Source: Kushneria aurantia DSM 21353
GTDB taxonomy: Bacteria > Pseudomonadota > Gammaproteobacteria > Pseudomonadales > Halomonadaceae
Length of the DNA: 64,000 nucleotides
Direction of reading: 5' to 3'
Assembly (NCBI RefSeq): GCF_000382245.1
Contig: NZ_KB907880.1
Coordinates: 1 to 64,000 of the forward strand
The number at the start of each line of letters is the position of its first letter. The first letter of the stretch is position 1. The notes below the pieces were generated by a model that searched no databases, had not been told where the DNA came from, and worked only from the letters and a program-made list of their open reading frames with translations. Below are positions 12,101 through 20,288 of the stretch, one piece after another. Both the position numbers and the translations under genes were made by a program.

Positions 12101-13072
12101 TCAGTGGCTCTCCCGGTCCTCGCGCAGCACATCCAGCAGCATATAGATCTCATCGGGCAACTCGCTGCTGAAGGCGAGGGTTTCACCGCTGACGGGATGG
12201 TCGAAAGCGAGCCGACGGGCGTGCAGCGCCTGGCGCGGAAACTCGCGCAGCACCTCCTTGAGCGCCTCGGTGGCGCCGGGTGGCAGCCTGGGGCGGCCGC
12301 CATAGAGCGGGTCACCGATCAGCGGCAGCCGCTGATGGGCCATGTGAACGCGAATCTGGTGGGTGCGGCCGGTTTCGAGCCGGCAGCGCACGTGGGTGTG
12401 ACCGCGAAAGCGCTCCAGCACCCGGTAGTGGGTGACCGCCGGCTTACCGCCATGGGCGACCACGGCCTGCCGCTTGCGATCGCTCGGGTGGCGGCCAATG
12501 GGCGCCTCGATGCGGCCGCCGGCGATCGGGGTGCCGGTAACGACCGCATCGTATTCGCGCTTGACGCTGCGTGCCTGCAACTGCTCGACCAGCGCAGTCT
12601 GTGCCGCCAGAGTTCGCGCCACCACCATCAGCCCGCTGGTATCCTTGTCGAGACGATGGACGATGCCGGCGCGCGGCAGCGTGGCAAGCGTCGCGTCGTA
12701 ATGCAAAAGCGCATTGAGCAGCGTACCGCTCTCGTTACCGGCGGCGGGATGCACCACCAGCCCGGCCGGCTTGTTGATCACCAGCAACTGGTCATCCGCG
12801 AACACGATCTCCAGCTCGATCGCCTCCGGCTGCCAGCTGTCACGCTCCTCCAGCACCACGTGCAGCGCCAGGGTGGCACCGCTCGGCACCGGCGACTTCG
12901 GCTGCGCGCGCTGGCCGTCGAGTGTCAGCGCCCCCTCGCGAATCCAGCTCTTGAGACGCTCGCGGGAGAAGTCGTCGAAAAGCGCCGCCGCCGCCTGGTC
13001 AAGGCGCAGGCCGATCATGGCATCGGGGACGATATGGGCTTGCTCGATGGTCTGTGAGATGGTCTGTGACAT
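12101..13072 (-). CDS. rluD: 23S rRNA pseudouridine(1911/1915/1917) synthase
   Basis: Forms pseudouridines in helix 69 of 23S rRNA. The 323 aa comprise an N-terminal S4 RNA-binding domain (about 20-80, RLDQAAAALFDDFSRERLKSWI region) and the RluA-family catalytic domain. The catalytic Asp is in HRLDKDTSGLM near residue 140. I start at the ATG at 13072 (MSQTISQ); the open frame extends 81 codons upstream with unrelated Arg-rich sequence across the promoter region, so that part is rejected. It is the first gene of an rluD-pgeF unit, divergent from bamD. Confidence 0.95.
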   Translation of the reverse strand: MSQTISQTIEQAHIVPDAMIGLRLDQAAAALFDDFSRERLKSWIREGALTLDGQRAQPKSPVPSGATLALHVVLEERDSWQPEAIELEIVFADDQLLVINKPAGLVVHPAAGNESGTLLNALLHYDATLATLPRAGIVHRLDKDTSGLMVVARTLAAQTALVEQLQARSVKREYDAVVTGTPIAGGRIEAPIGRHPSDRKRQAVVAHGGKPAVTHYRVLERFRGHTHVRCRLETGRTHQIRVHMAHQRLPLIGDPLYGGRPRLPPGATEALKEVLREFPRQALHARRLAFDHPVSGETLAFSSELPDEIYMLLDVLREDRESH

Positions 13073-13250
13073 GGCGTTTCCGTAACGCGCAGCCCCCAAA
13101 CGTTTCGCCGAGGCTGTGCAATGCTTTATAGTGCAGAGCCACTGTCGCCGGGCCGATTCGCATTGGCCGCCGCAGGCCTGTACCATTTCATGTGTCGCTG
13201 ATCGGCGGATTCTAGCACGCCGCCGCGGTATGTTTGAGACGAGGAAGACG
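13073..13250. promoter_or_regulatory. Divergent rluD / bamD promoter region
   Basis: The minus strand has TAGAAT at 13209-13214, a good -10 for rluD, with a weak TCAAAC -35 17 bases upstream. On the plus strand TATAGT near 13127 is a possible bamD -10 with a poor -35. Only the rluD -10 is convincing. Confidence 0.45.
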
Positions 13251-14057
13251 ATGCGTGCCATCTCCCTGAGCGCCCTTGCGCTGGCGGCGGTTCTGCTGGT
13301 CGGCTGTGCCGGCAACCAGAGCCGGGAAGAGGATTCACAGCTCAGCGAGCAGCAGCTCTATCAGAACATTCAGCAGGCGCTGGATGACGGACGCTACTCG
13401 CGAGCGGTAACGCTGCTGGAAACGCTGGACAGCCGCTTTCCGTTCGGTGAATACGCCGAGCAGTCGCAGCTCGAGCTGATCTACGGCTACTACCAGGTCA
13501 ATAACTGGGAAGCGACCCGCGCTGCCGCGAGTCGCTTCATTCGCCTGCACCCCGACAATCCCCAGGTGGATTACGCCTACTATATGCGCGGCCTGGCCGC
13601 CTGGCAGTCGGGGCGTTTCAGCCTTGAAACCCTCGAGCTGATCGATATCTCCAAACGCGATCTGGGGGCTACCCGTGACGCCTACGTCGACTTCGGCGAA
13701 GTAGCGCGTCGCTTCCCGGACAGCCCCTATGCCGCGGACGCCCGCCAGCGCATTATCTACCTGCGCAACGTGCTGGCGCGTCATGAGCTGCAGGTGGCCG
13801 ACTTCTACCTGCGCAAGGAGGCCTATGTGGCCGCCGTCAATCGCGGTCAGTGGGTGATTGATTACTATCCGCAGACGCCGGCTTCCCGCGATGCCCTGGC
13901 GGTTATCGTGGAGGGCTACATGGGGCTCAACATGCCGGCCGAGGCGCGCGAGGCGCTGGCTCAGCTGATCAACAACGATCCTGACAACGCCCGTCTCGAC
14001 GGCGACACCTTCGACCCTCGCTATGTAGGCGGCTCGCTGTCACTCAAGGGTTCATGA
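13251..14057 (+). CDS. bamD: Outer membrane assembly lipoprotein BamD
   Basis: Essential subunit of the BAM complex that inserts beta-barrel proteins in the outer membrane. The 268-aa protein has a lipoprotein signal ending LLVGC (Cys at about residue 18) with Ala at +2, consistent with outer-membrane sorting. It is followed by tetratricopeptide-like repeats (for example LYQNIQQALDDGRYSRAV and VDYAYYMRGLAAW). The start is the ATG at 13251, preceded by GAGGA; an in-frame start at 13116 would bury the signal peptide. A strong hairpin terminator follows. Confidence 0.96.
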   Translation: MRAISLSALALAAVLLVGCAGNQSREEDSQLSEQQLYQNIQQALDDGRYSRAVTLLETLDSRFPFGEYAEQSQLELIYGYYQVNNWEATRAAASRFIRLHPDNPQVDYAYYMRGLAAWQSGRFSLETLELIDISKRDLGATRDAYVDFGEVARRFPDSPYAADARQRIIYLRNVLARHELQVADFYLRKEAYVAAVNRGQWVIDYYPQTPASRDALAVIVEGYMGLNMPAEAREALAQLINNDPDNARLDGDTFDPRYVGGSLSLKGS

Positions 14058-14088
14058 GCCGGCGGCCGAACCCGGCGCTTTTGATATC

Positions 14089-14125
14089 ACGACAAACCCG
14101 GCGACGGTGTCGCCGGGTTTGTCGT
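14089..14125. terminator. Bidirectional terminator between bamD and nadE
   Basis: A perfect 17-bp inverted repeat (14089-14105 with 14109-14125, loop GGT) lies between the two convergent genes. The arms end in GGGTTTGTCGT, so there is only a short T-run. It touches the nadE stop codon and probably serves both genes. Confidence 0.75.
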
Positions 14126-14126
14126 A

Positions 14127-15782
14127 TCAATCGCCCGGCTGCCAGCCGTTGACGATCGGATAGCGTCGGTCACGGCCGAAGCCGCGCAGGGTGGCACGCA
14201 CACCCGGAGGCGCCTGGCGTCGCTTGTACTCGGTGCGGTCGACCAGTTTGACCACCTTCTCCACCGCGTCGCGATCGAAGCCGGCGGCGATGATCGCCTC
14301 CTGACTCTGATCGCCTTCGATGTAGCGCTCGAGAATCTCGTCCAGCACGTCGTAATCCGGCAGCGAGTCGCTGTCGAGCTGATCCTCGGAGAGCTCCGCC
14401 GAGGGGGGCCGCTCGATCACCCGAGCGGGCACACACTCTGCCTCGCCCTCCTCGAGCGCCTGGCGGTTGCGCCAGCGCGCCAGGCGGTAGACCCATGTCT
14501 TGTAGACATCCTTGAGGGCGTTATAGCCGCCGACCATATCGCCGTAGAGCGTGGCGTAGCCCACCGCCATCTCGCTCTTGTTGCCGGTGGTCAGCACCAT
14601 CAGCCCCTTCTTGTTGGAGAGCGCCATCAACAGCGTGCCGCGGATGCGCGACTGCAGGTTCTCCTCGGTGGTATCCGCTGCGCTGCCCTCGAAGCTGGCT
14701 GCCAGGGTGGCGGTGAAGGCCTCGACCATGGGCGCGATCTCCAGCACCTCGTAGTGCACGCCCAGCGTTCGAGCCTGCTCGGCGGCGTCCTCGCGCGAAA
14801 TCTCGGCGGTGTAGTGATAGGGCATCATCACCGCCTGCACCCGGTCGGGGCCCAGCGCGTCCACCGCGATCGCCAGCGACAGCGCCGAATCGATGCCGCC
14901 GGAGAGACCCAGCACCACGCCGTGGAAACCGCTCTTGTTGACGTAGTCGCGCACCCCGGTCACCAATGCGCAGTAGAGCGACTCCTCCGCTGTCGCCGGC
15001 AGCGGCATCAGCTCGCCGTCGACGATATCGACCCCACCGTCGTCGTTGCGGGTCAGTCGAATCGGCATCAGCCCCGGCTGCCAGGCCAGCGCCTGCACGC
15101 GACACTCGCCGCCGGCATCGAGGGCGAAGGAGGCGCCGTCGAATACCAGTTCGTCCTGCCCACCGATCTGATTGACGTAGATCAGTGGACACTGTGCCCG
15201 GCGGGCGCTTTCGGCGAACAGCTCGACCCGCTCGGTGGATTTACCGCGATGCCAGGGAGAGGCATTGAGCGAGACGATCACCTCGGCGCCGGCCGCCACG
15301 GTATCGGCGATCGGCTCATCGACCCACAGGTCCTCACAGATCAGCACACCCAGCCGTATGCCGCGATGTTCGATCACGCAGCTGCGATCGCCCACCTCGA
15401 AATAGCGCTTCTCATCGAACACCCGGTAGTTGGGCAGCGCACGCTTGGCGTACTCATCGCGCCATTCACCGTTGAGCAGTGCCCCGGCCATGTTGAAGCG
15501 GCGGCCGTCACGCTCGGCGGGATAGCCCACCAGCACCAGCACGTCGCGCACCGTCTTCTCCGCCATACGCTGGCGCGCCTGCTCGATTCGCGCGGCCATC
15601 GACTCGCGCAGCAGCAGGTCTTCCGGCGGGTAGCCGGCAAGGAAGAGCTCGGGCAGCACCACTACATCGGCGCCGTGTTCGATCTTCGCCTCGCGCACCG
15701 CTTCGATAGCGCGCTCCGCGTTACCCGGAATGTCGCCCGTCAGCGGATCGAGCTGGGCCATGACCAGGGTTAGCTCTTGCAT
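14127..15782 (-). CDS. nadE: Glutamine-dependent NAD+ synthase
   Basis: Makes NAD+ from deamido-NAD+, ATP and glutamine in the cytoplasm. The 551 aa consist of an N-terminal nitrilase-type glutaminase (about 1-260; VVVLPELFLAGYPPEDL holds the Glu and GVLICEDLWV the Cys) and a C-terminal ATP-pyrophosphatase synthetase with the P-loop-like LSGGIDSALS near 292. It is therefore the large two-domain form that uses glutamine rather than free ammonia. I start at the ATG at 15782 (MQELTLV); the 23 upstream in-frame codons are Arg-rich and not conserved-looking. Confidence 0.95.
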   Translation of the reverse strand: MQELTLVMAQLDPLTGDIPGNAERAIEAVREAKIEHGADVVVLPELFLAGYPPEDLLLRESMAARIEQARQRMAEKTVRDVLVLVGYPAERDGRRFNMAGALLNGEWRDEYAKRALPNYRVFDEKRYFEVGDRSCVIEHRGIRLGVLICEDLWVDEPIADTVAAGAEVIVSLNASPWHRGKSTERVELFAESARRAQCPLIYVNQIGGQDELVFDGASFALDAGGECRVQALAWQPGLMPIRLTRNDDGGVDIVDGELMPLPATAEESLYCALVTGVRDYVNKSGFHGVVLGLSGGIDSALSLAIAVDALGPDRVQAVMMPYHYTAEISREDAAEQARTLGVHYEVLEIAPMVEAFTATLAASFEGSAADTTEENLQSRIRGTLLMALSNKKGLMVLTTGNKSEMAVGYATLYGDMVGGYNALKDVYKTWVYRLARWRNRQALEEGEAECVPARVIERPPSAELSEDQLDSDSLPDYDVLDEILERYIEGDQSQEAIIAAGFDRDAVEKVVKLVDRTEYKRRQAPPGVRATLRGFGRDRRYPIVNGWQPGD

Positions 15783-15888
15783 GAAAAAGGCTCTTTGAAC
15801 GGGAATGGATAAAAACCGACAGCGGCGCCGGATTCGGCGGCCCGACGCCACAGCGATAATTATCCATGACCCGCGCCCTCGTGGCGAG

Positions 15889-16740
15889 TCAGCGCCCCGA
15901 GCCTGCGGTCAGACCGCTGACCAGATACTTCTGGGTGAAACCAAAGACCACCGCCACCGGCAGTACGATCAGCACCGCTGCCGACATCAGGCTGCCCCAG
16001 TTTACCGTCCACAGACCCATGAAGCTGAAAACGCCGGTCGACAGGGTGCGCATCGAATCGTCGGAAATCAGGGTGAAGGCAAGCACGAATTCGCTCCAGG
16101 CGAGAATCAGCGCGTAGATCGCCGCGGCCATGATCGCCGGTGTCGACAGCGGCAGAATGATACGCAGCACGATATAGAGACGACTACAGCCATCAAGGCG
16201 CGCCGCCTCCTCGATCTCGATCGGCACAGTGTCGAAAAAGCCCTTCATCATCCAGGTGATGATGGGGATCGCAAATACCGTGTAGGTCATGATCAGGGCG
16301 ATATAGGTATTCAACAGCCCGGTCGCCTGCATGAACTGATAGAGCGGCATGATCAGCAACACCACCGGTACCATCTGCCCCACCAGCATGGCAACGCCGA
16401 TGGCCCTGATGCCCGGTGTACGATCCAGCCGGCTGATGGCGTAGGCCGCAAAGATGCCAACCGCCAGCGACACCACCACGGTGGCGAGGGAGACAATCAC
16501 GCTGTTGACGAAATAGGTGGGAAAGGCCGTCTCGAACAGCACCTCACGGAAATGCGCAAGGGTGGGATGGGCGGTGAAGAAGGTCGGCGTATCGCTGAGA
16601 ATCTCGCCGCTCGGCTTGAGCGCGGTAGCCAGCGCCCACGCCAGCGGAAAAAGCGCATAGACGCTGGCGACGAGCAGACCGGCATAGGTCAGCAGATGGC
16701 GCATTCGGCGGCGACTAGCCCTTGTTCGCAGTATACGCAT
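15889..16740 (-). CDS. Sugar ABC transporter permease (MalG/AglG type)
   Basis: Second inner-membrane permease of the carbohydrate importer encoded at 15889-21773. The 283-aa protein has six predicted membrane segments and the cytoplasmic EAA loop EEAARLDGCSRLYIVLRIILP (near 190-210), which docks on the ATPase. The start at 16740 has a strong AGGAGG six bases upstream and lies 26 bases inside the upstream permease gene, so translation is coupled. It is the last gene of the operon; nadE follows after about 100 bases. Confidence 0.9.
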   Translation of the reverse strand: MRILRTRASRRRMRHLLTYAGLLVASVYALFPLAWALATALKPSGEILSDTPTFFTAHPTLAHFREVLFETAFPTYFVNSVIVSLATVVVSLAVGIFAAYAISRLDRTPGIRAIGVAMLVGQMVPVVLLIMPLYQFMQATGLLNTYIALIMTYTVFAIPIITWMMKGFFDTVPIEIEEAARLDGCSRLYIVLRIILPLSTPAIMAAAIYALILAWSEFVLAFTLISDDSMRTLSTGVFSFMGLWTVNWGSLMSAAVLIVLPVAVVFGFTQKYLVSGLTAGSGR

Positions 16741-17737
16741 CGATCCTCCTCGCCCGGCGGCGCTGAATGTAGAAGTAGAGGCCGATAGCCACCAGCAGCA
16801 TCAGCAGCATGATCACTGCCACTGCGGAAGCCTCGCCGAAACGGTACTGCTCGAAGGCCAGCAGATAGGTCTGGATCGCCAGCGTTTCGGTGGCGTTGAG
16901 GGGGCCGCCCTGGGTCATCAGCCAGATAAAGTCGAAGTTGTTGAATACCCAGATCACATTGAGGATGCTCAGAATCAGGGTGATCCCCTTGAGCTTGGGC
17001 AGCACGATGTACCACAGCCGCTGTAGCGCATTGGCACCGTCAAGCTCGGCGGCCTCCAGCTCGGCGCGGTCGATGGTCTGCAGCACCGCCAGATAGGAGA
17101 GCGTCCAGAACGGAAAGCTGCGCCAGACATTGGTGTTGATGACCGCCAGCATCGCAGTCCATTTATTGCCCAGCCAGCTGACGTTGTCGGAGATGATCCC
17201 CAGCTCCCTGAGAATGGCATTGAGAATGCCGTACTCACCGTTGAGTATCCAGCTCCAGGTCATGGCGGCCACCACGATCGGCACCACCCAGGGCGTAATC
17301 ATGATGGCGCGAAACAGGGCACGGCCGCGCACCTGCTGGTTGAGCAGCAGCGCCGTGGCGAGACCCACGACGAACTCACCGAACACCGAGCCGACCGTCC
17401 ACACCACCCCGTTCCAGACGTTGGACCAGAACAGCGGCTCGGAGACCGCCCGCACGAAATTGTCGAGGCCGACGAAACCATTGGCATCCGGTCGCAGCAG
17501 ATTGACGTTAAAGAAACTGTCGACGATAACGTTGACGATTGGAATGAGCAGCAGCCCGACCAGAAACACCACCGCAGGCAATACAAACAGATAAGAGATC
17601 CAGTGCCGTTTCAGAAAGCGCATTACCGGCGTGCCGCGCCGCGAGCGGGCAGCGGCTGCTGGCTGCAAGGCGCCGGCCGAGTCGACACTCTTGTACTCAC
17701 TGTCGCGGCGGCGAATGGAGTCGTGGAAATGGGCCAT
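16715..17737 (-). CDS. Sugar ABC transporter permease (MalF/UgpA type)
   Basis: First permease subunit of the importer, 340 aa. About 38 hydrophilic, Ser/Arg-rich residues precede the first membrane helix (ISYLFVLPAVVFLVGLLLI). Five further helices follow, and the EAA motif EAAELDGANALQRLWYIVLP lies near 235-255. Its ATG overlaps the ATPase stop by one base (TGATG). An internal ATG at 17623 (MRFLKRHW) would remove the N-terminal tail, so the exact start is a little uncertain. Confidence 0.9.
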   Translation of the reverse strand: MAHFHDSIRRRDSEYKSVDSAGALQPAAAARSRRGTPVMRFLKRHWISYLFVLPAVVFLVGLLLIPIVNVIVDSFFNVNLLRPDANGFVGLDNFVRAVSEPLFWSNVWNGVVWTVGSVFGEFVVGLATALLLNQQVRGRALFRAIMITPWVVPIVVAAMTWSWILNGEYGILNAILRELGIISDNVSWLGNKWTAMLAVINTNVWRSFPFWTLSYLAVLQTIDRAELEAAELDGANALQRLWYIVLPKLKGITLILSILNVIWVFNNFDFIWLMTQGGPLNATETLAIQTYLLAFEQYRFGEASAVAVIMLLMLLVAIGLYFYIQRRRARRIDAYTANKG

Positions 17738-18837
17738 CAGGAGACTCGCGCATGTTGTTGGTTGAACACATGGAGATGTTGCACATCAACGCGAAGCTGT
17801 AGCCGATCGCCGACAGCCCCCCTGAAATCGCTGGCACAGATGGCATTGAGCGCGCCTCCCGAGGGGGTGACGGTTTCAACGATACGTGAATTGCCCACGT
17901 TCTCGATCAGCTCGATATGTACCGGCACTTCGATCGCGGACGTCGTCGAGGGCGACGATGACGAGCAGAGATGCACGTGCTCGGGGCGAAAGCCAAGCTC
18001 GATCGGCCCGGACGCCACATCGGCGCGCAGTCTGGCGGCGCGCGCCGATTCCAGCGGCACCGGCTCACCCCAGAGCCGCAGCTCGTCATGCTCCGCCGCC
18101 CACTCGCCGCTGGCAAAGTTCATCGGCGGCGTACCGATGAACTCGGCAACGAAACGGTTGGCGGGCCGGTCGTAGATCTGTTCGGGGGTGCCGATCTGCT
18201 GCACCACGCCATCCTTCATGACCACGATGCGATGGCCCATGGTCATCGCCTCGACCTGATCATGGGTGACATAAACGGTGGTAATCCCCAGTTGACGCTG
18301 CAGTTTGACGATCTCGGCGCGCATTGCCACGCGTAGTTTGGCGTCGAGATTGGACAGCGGCTCGTCCATCAGAAACAGCTTCGGCTGGCGCACGATGGCG
18401 CGCCCCAGCGCCACCCGCTGCCGCTGGCCGCCCGACAGCTCACGCGGCTTGCGCCCCAGCAGATGGCTGATGCCCAGCAGTTCGGCGACATCGCGGGCCT
18501 GGTGCTCACGCGCGTCGCGCGATACGCCGCGCATCTTGAGACTGAAGGCGATGTTGTCGAGCACCGACATATGGGGATAGAGGGCGTAGTTCTGAAACAC
18601 CATGGCGACATCGCGGTCGCGGGCCGGTACCTCGGTGATATCAAGGTCGCCGAGCGCAATAGTGCCGGCGGTGACGTCCTCCAGCCCGGCAATCATGCGC
18701 ATGGTGGTGGTCTTGCCGCAGCCCGAAGGGCCGACCAGCACGATGAACTCGCCCGGCTCGGCCTCGAGGCAGAAATCCTCGACGGCCAGGGTGCCACCAA
18801 ACCCTTTCGATACATGACTCAGATTCAGATCCGTCAT
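17737..18837 (-). CDS. Sugar ABC transporter ATP-binding protein (MalK/UgpC family)
   Basis: ATPase of the importer, 366 aa. Visible motifs are Walker A GPSGCGKTT (near 38), Q-loop FQNYALYPH, signature LSGGQRQRV (near 134), Walker B LFLMDEP and the switch His in VYVTHDQ. About 130 C-terminal residues form the regulatory OB-fold typical of MalK/UgpC. Such subunits energise uptake of di- or oligosaccharides and can be shared between systems. It lies between the binding-protein gene and the two permease genes. Confidence 0.93.
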   Translation of the reverse strand: MTDLNLSHVSKGFGGTLAVEDFCLEAEPGEFIVLVGPSGCGKTTTMRMIAGLEDVTAGTIALGDLDITEVPARDRDVAMVFQNYALYPHMSVLDNIAFSLKMRGVSRDAREHQARDVAELLGISHLLGRKPRELSGGQRQRVALGRAIVRQPKLFLMDEPLSNLDAKLRVAMRAEIVKLQRQLGITTVYVTHDQVEAMTMGHRIVVMKDGVVQQIGTPEQIYDRPANRFVAEFIGTPPMNFASGEWAAEHDELRLWGEPVPLESARAARLRADVASGPIELGFRPEHVHLCSSSSPSTTSAIEVPVHIELIENVGNSRIVETVTPSGGALNAICASDFRGAVGDRLQLRVDVQHLHVFNQQHARVS

Positions 18838-18895
18838 GACATGACTCCAGAGTGGCGGCGAACGCTCCTGCCCGGGGCGTCGCCGACAACGACTT

Positions 18896-20227
18896 TCAGG
18901 AACCGGATTCGGCGAACAGGCCGTTATCCTTCAGCGACTGATTGATCTGATCGGAAAGCCAGATGGCAGTATCGCGCGGCGAGCTGTCGCCAATCAGGAC
19001 ACGCTGGATGGCTTCCGACATCGCCTTGTTGATGGCGCCGAGCGGCACCGGCGGCCAGCTGCGGCCGTACTGAATCAGTGCCGAGAAGCCTTTTCCCCAC
19101 TGATCGTCGACCACCACGTCTCGCCGCGGCGATCGATTGGCGGCGTAAAGGCGCTGCGCTTCGGCGCTATCGGCCCACTTGAGAAACTCGACGGCGGCCT
19201 CGTGGTGAGGTGACTTGCGGAAGGTGATGCCCGGCCGCACTTCGAGGAAGGTGACCGGCGTGCGGTTGTAGACCGGCACCCCACCGACGCGCAGATCGGC
19301 CATGCTGTCCGGGTTGGTCTGGGTATATTCACTGATCCAGCTGCCGTCCTGGGTGATGGCGACGTTGCCGAGCGCCAGATTCTGGTCCAGGTCCTGGTAG
19401 CTCCAGTTGGCCTGCACCCGGCCGATGGCGCCGCTGTCGAGCAGGTCGCGGTAAAAACCGAACACTTCACTGGCACGCGCCAGCGTCGCGGGGTCGTCCT
19501 GCCAGTCGTTGCGATACCGCCCCTCCCCCTTGCGCGTGGCGATCGACAGGTCATTGCCCCACAGATAGATCGCCAGCTCCTGCGGACCGCGCGCGGCATC
19601 AGTGGAGATGCCATAGGGATATTTCACGCCGCTCTCTTTCAACTGCGGCGCCATCGTCAGCAGCTGCTGCCAGGTCTCGGGCGGCGCCTCGATGCCGGCC
19701 CGGTCGAGATCGTCGTGATGGTAGAGGGTGGCACGCAGGCCCACATAGAGCGGGAAAGCGATGATCTCCTGGTTGATGGTCAGCGCCGACCATACCGAGT
19801 CGTAAATCTGTTTGGACTCCGGCCACTGGGCGATGTCACTGCTCAGATCGGGCAGTGCGTTCATGCGATAGAGATCGGGCAGCCACGAGTCCAGCCCGAT
19901 GACAACATCCGGCGGATTGCCCGCCATCACCGCATTGGTCATTTTCTGGCGCATCTGGTCATAGGGCAGCGACTGGGTATCGAAACTGACCTCGGGATGC
20001 AGCTGCTGATAGCGGTCGAGCAGCCTGTACCAGCCGGCATAGAGGGGGTCGTCGCGGCCGCCGGCCACGTCCCACCACAGCGAGATCACCGTTTTACTGT
20101 CGGCGGACGGCTTATCGCCGGTGTCGCTGGCGGTCTGCTGATCCTCACTGCCTCCCGAGCAGCCGCTCAGCATCAGCAGGCTGCCCAGCACCAGAGGGGT
20201 CAGATATTTCATTGAAGGATATCGCAT
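18896..20227 (-). CDS. Sugar ABC transporter substrate-binding lipoprotein
   Basis: Extracytoplasmic binding protein of family 1 (MalE-like), 443 aa. The start at 20227 is set by GGAGG eight bases upstream. The signal peptide is followed by a lipobox, LMLSGC, with Ser at +2, so the mature protein should be a lipoprotein. That is unusual for this transporter type in Gram-negative bacteria, where the binding protein is normally soluble; the mannitol-type binding protein at 60408 has an ordinary signal. A Ser/Asp/Lys-rich linker of about 25 residues precedes the fold. The 135-codon upstream extension is rejected because it lies inside the glycosidase gene in another frame. Confidence 0.88.
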   Translation of the reverse strand: MRYPSMKYLTPLVLGSLLMLSGCSGGSEDQQTASDTGDKPSADSKTVISLWWDVAGGRDDPLYAGWYRLLDRYQQLHPEVSFDTQSLPYDQMRQKMTNAVMAGNPPDVVIGLDSWLPDLYRMNALPDLSSDIAQWPESKQIYDSVWSALTINQEIIAFPLYVGLRATLYHHDDLDRAGIEAPPETWQQLLTMAPQLKESGVKYPYGISTDAARGPQELAIYLWGNDLSIATRKGEGRYRNDWQDDPATLARASEVFGFYRDLLDSGAIGRVQANWSYQDLDQNLALGNVAITQDGSWISEYTQTNPDSMADLRVGGVPVYNRTPVTFLEVRPGITFRKSPHHEAAVEFLKWADSAEAQRLYAANRSPRRDVVVDDQWGKGFSALIQYGRSWPPVPLGAINKAMSEAIQRVLIGDSSPRDTAIWLSDQINQSLKDNGLFAESGS

Positions 20228-20288
20228 TGTAAGTACCTCCCCACGCTCAATCGTCCGCTTACGGCGGCTCCTTGTGATAATCGACAGG

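Noticed and set aside
13073-13315. 81-codon N-terminal extension of rluD
   Set aside because: Arg-rich, spans the divergent promoter and overlaps bamD; the downstream ATG fits family length.
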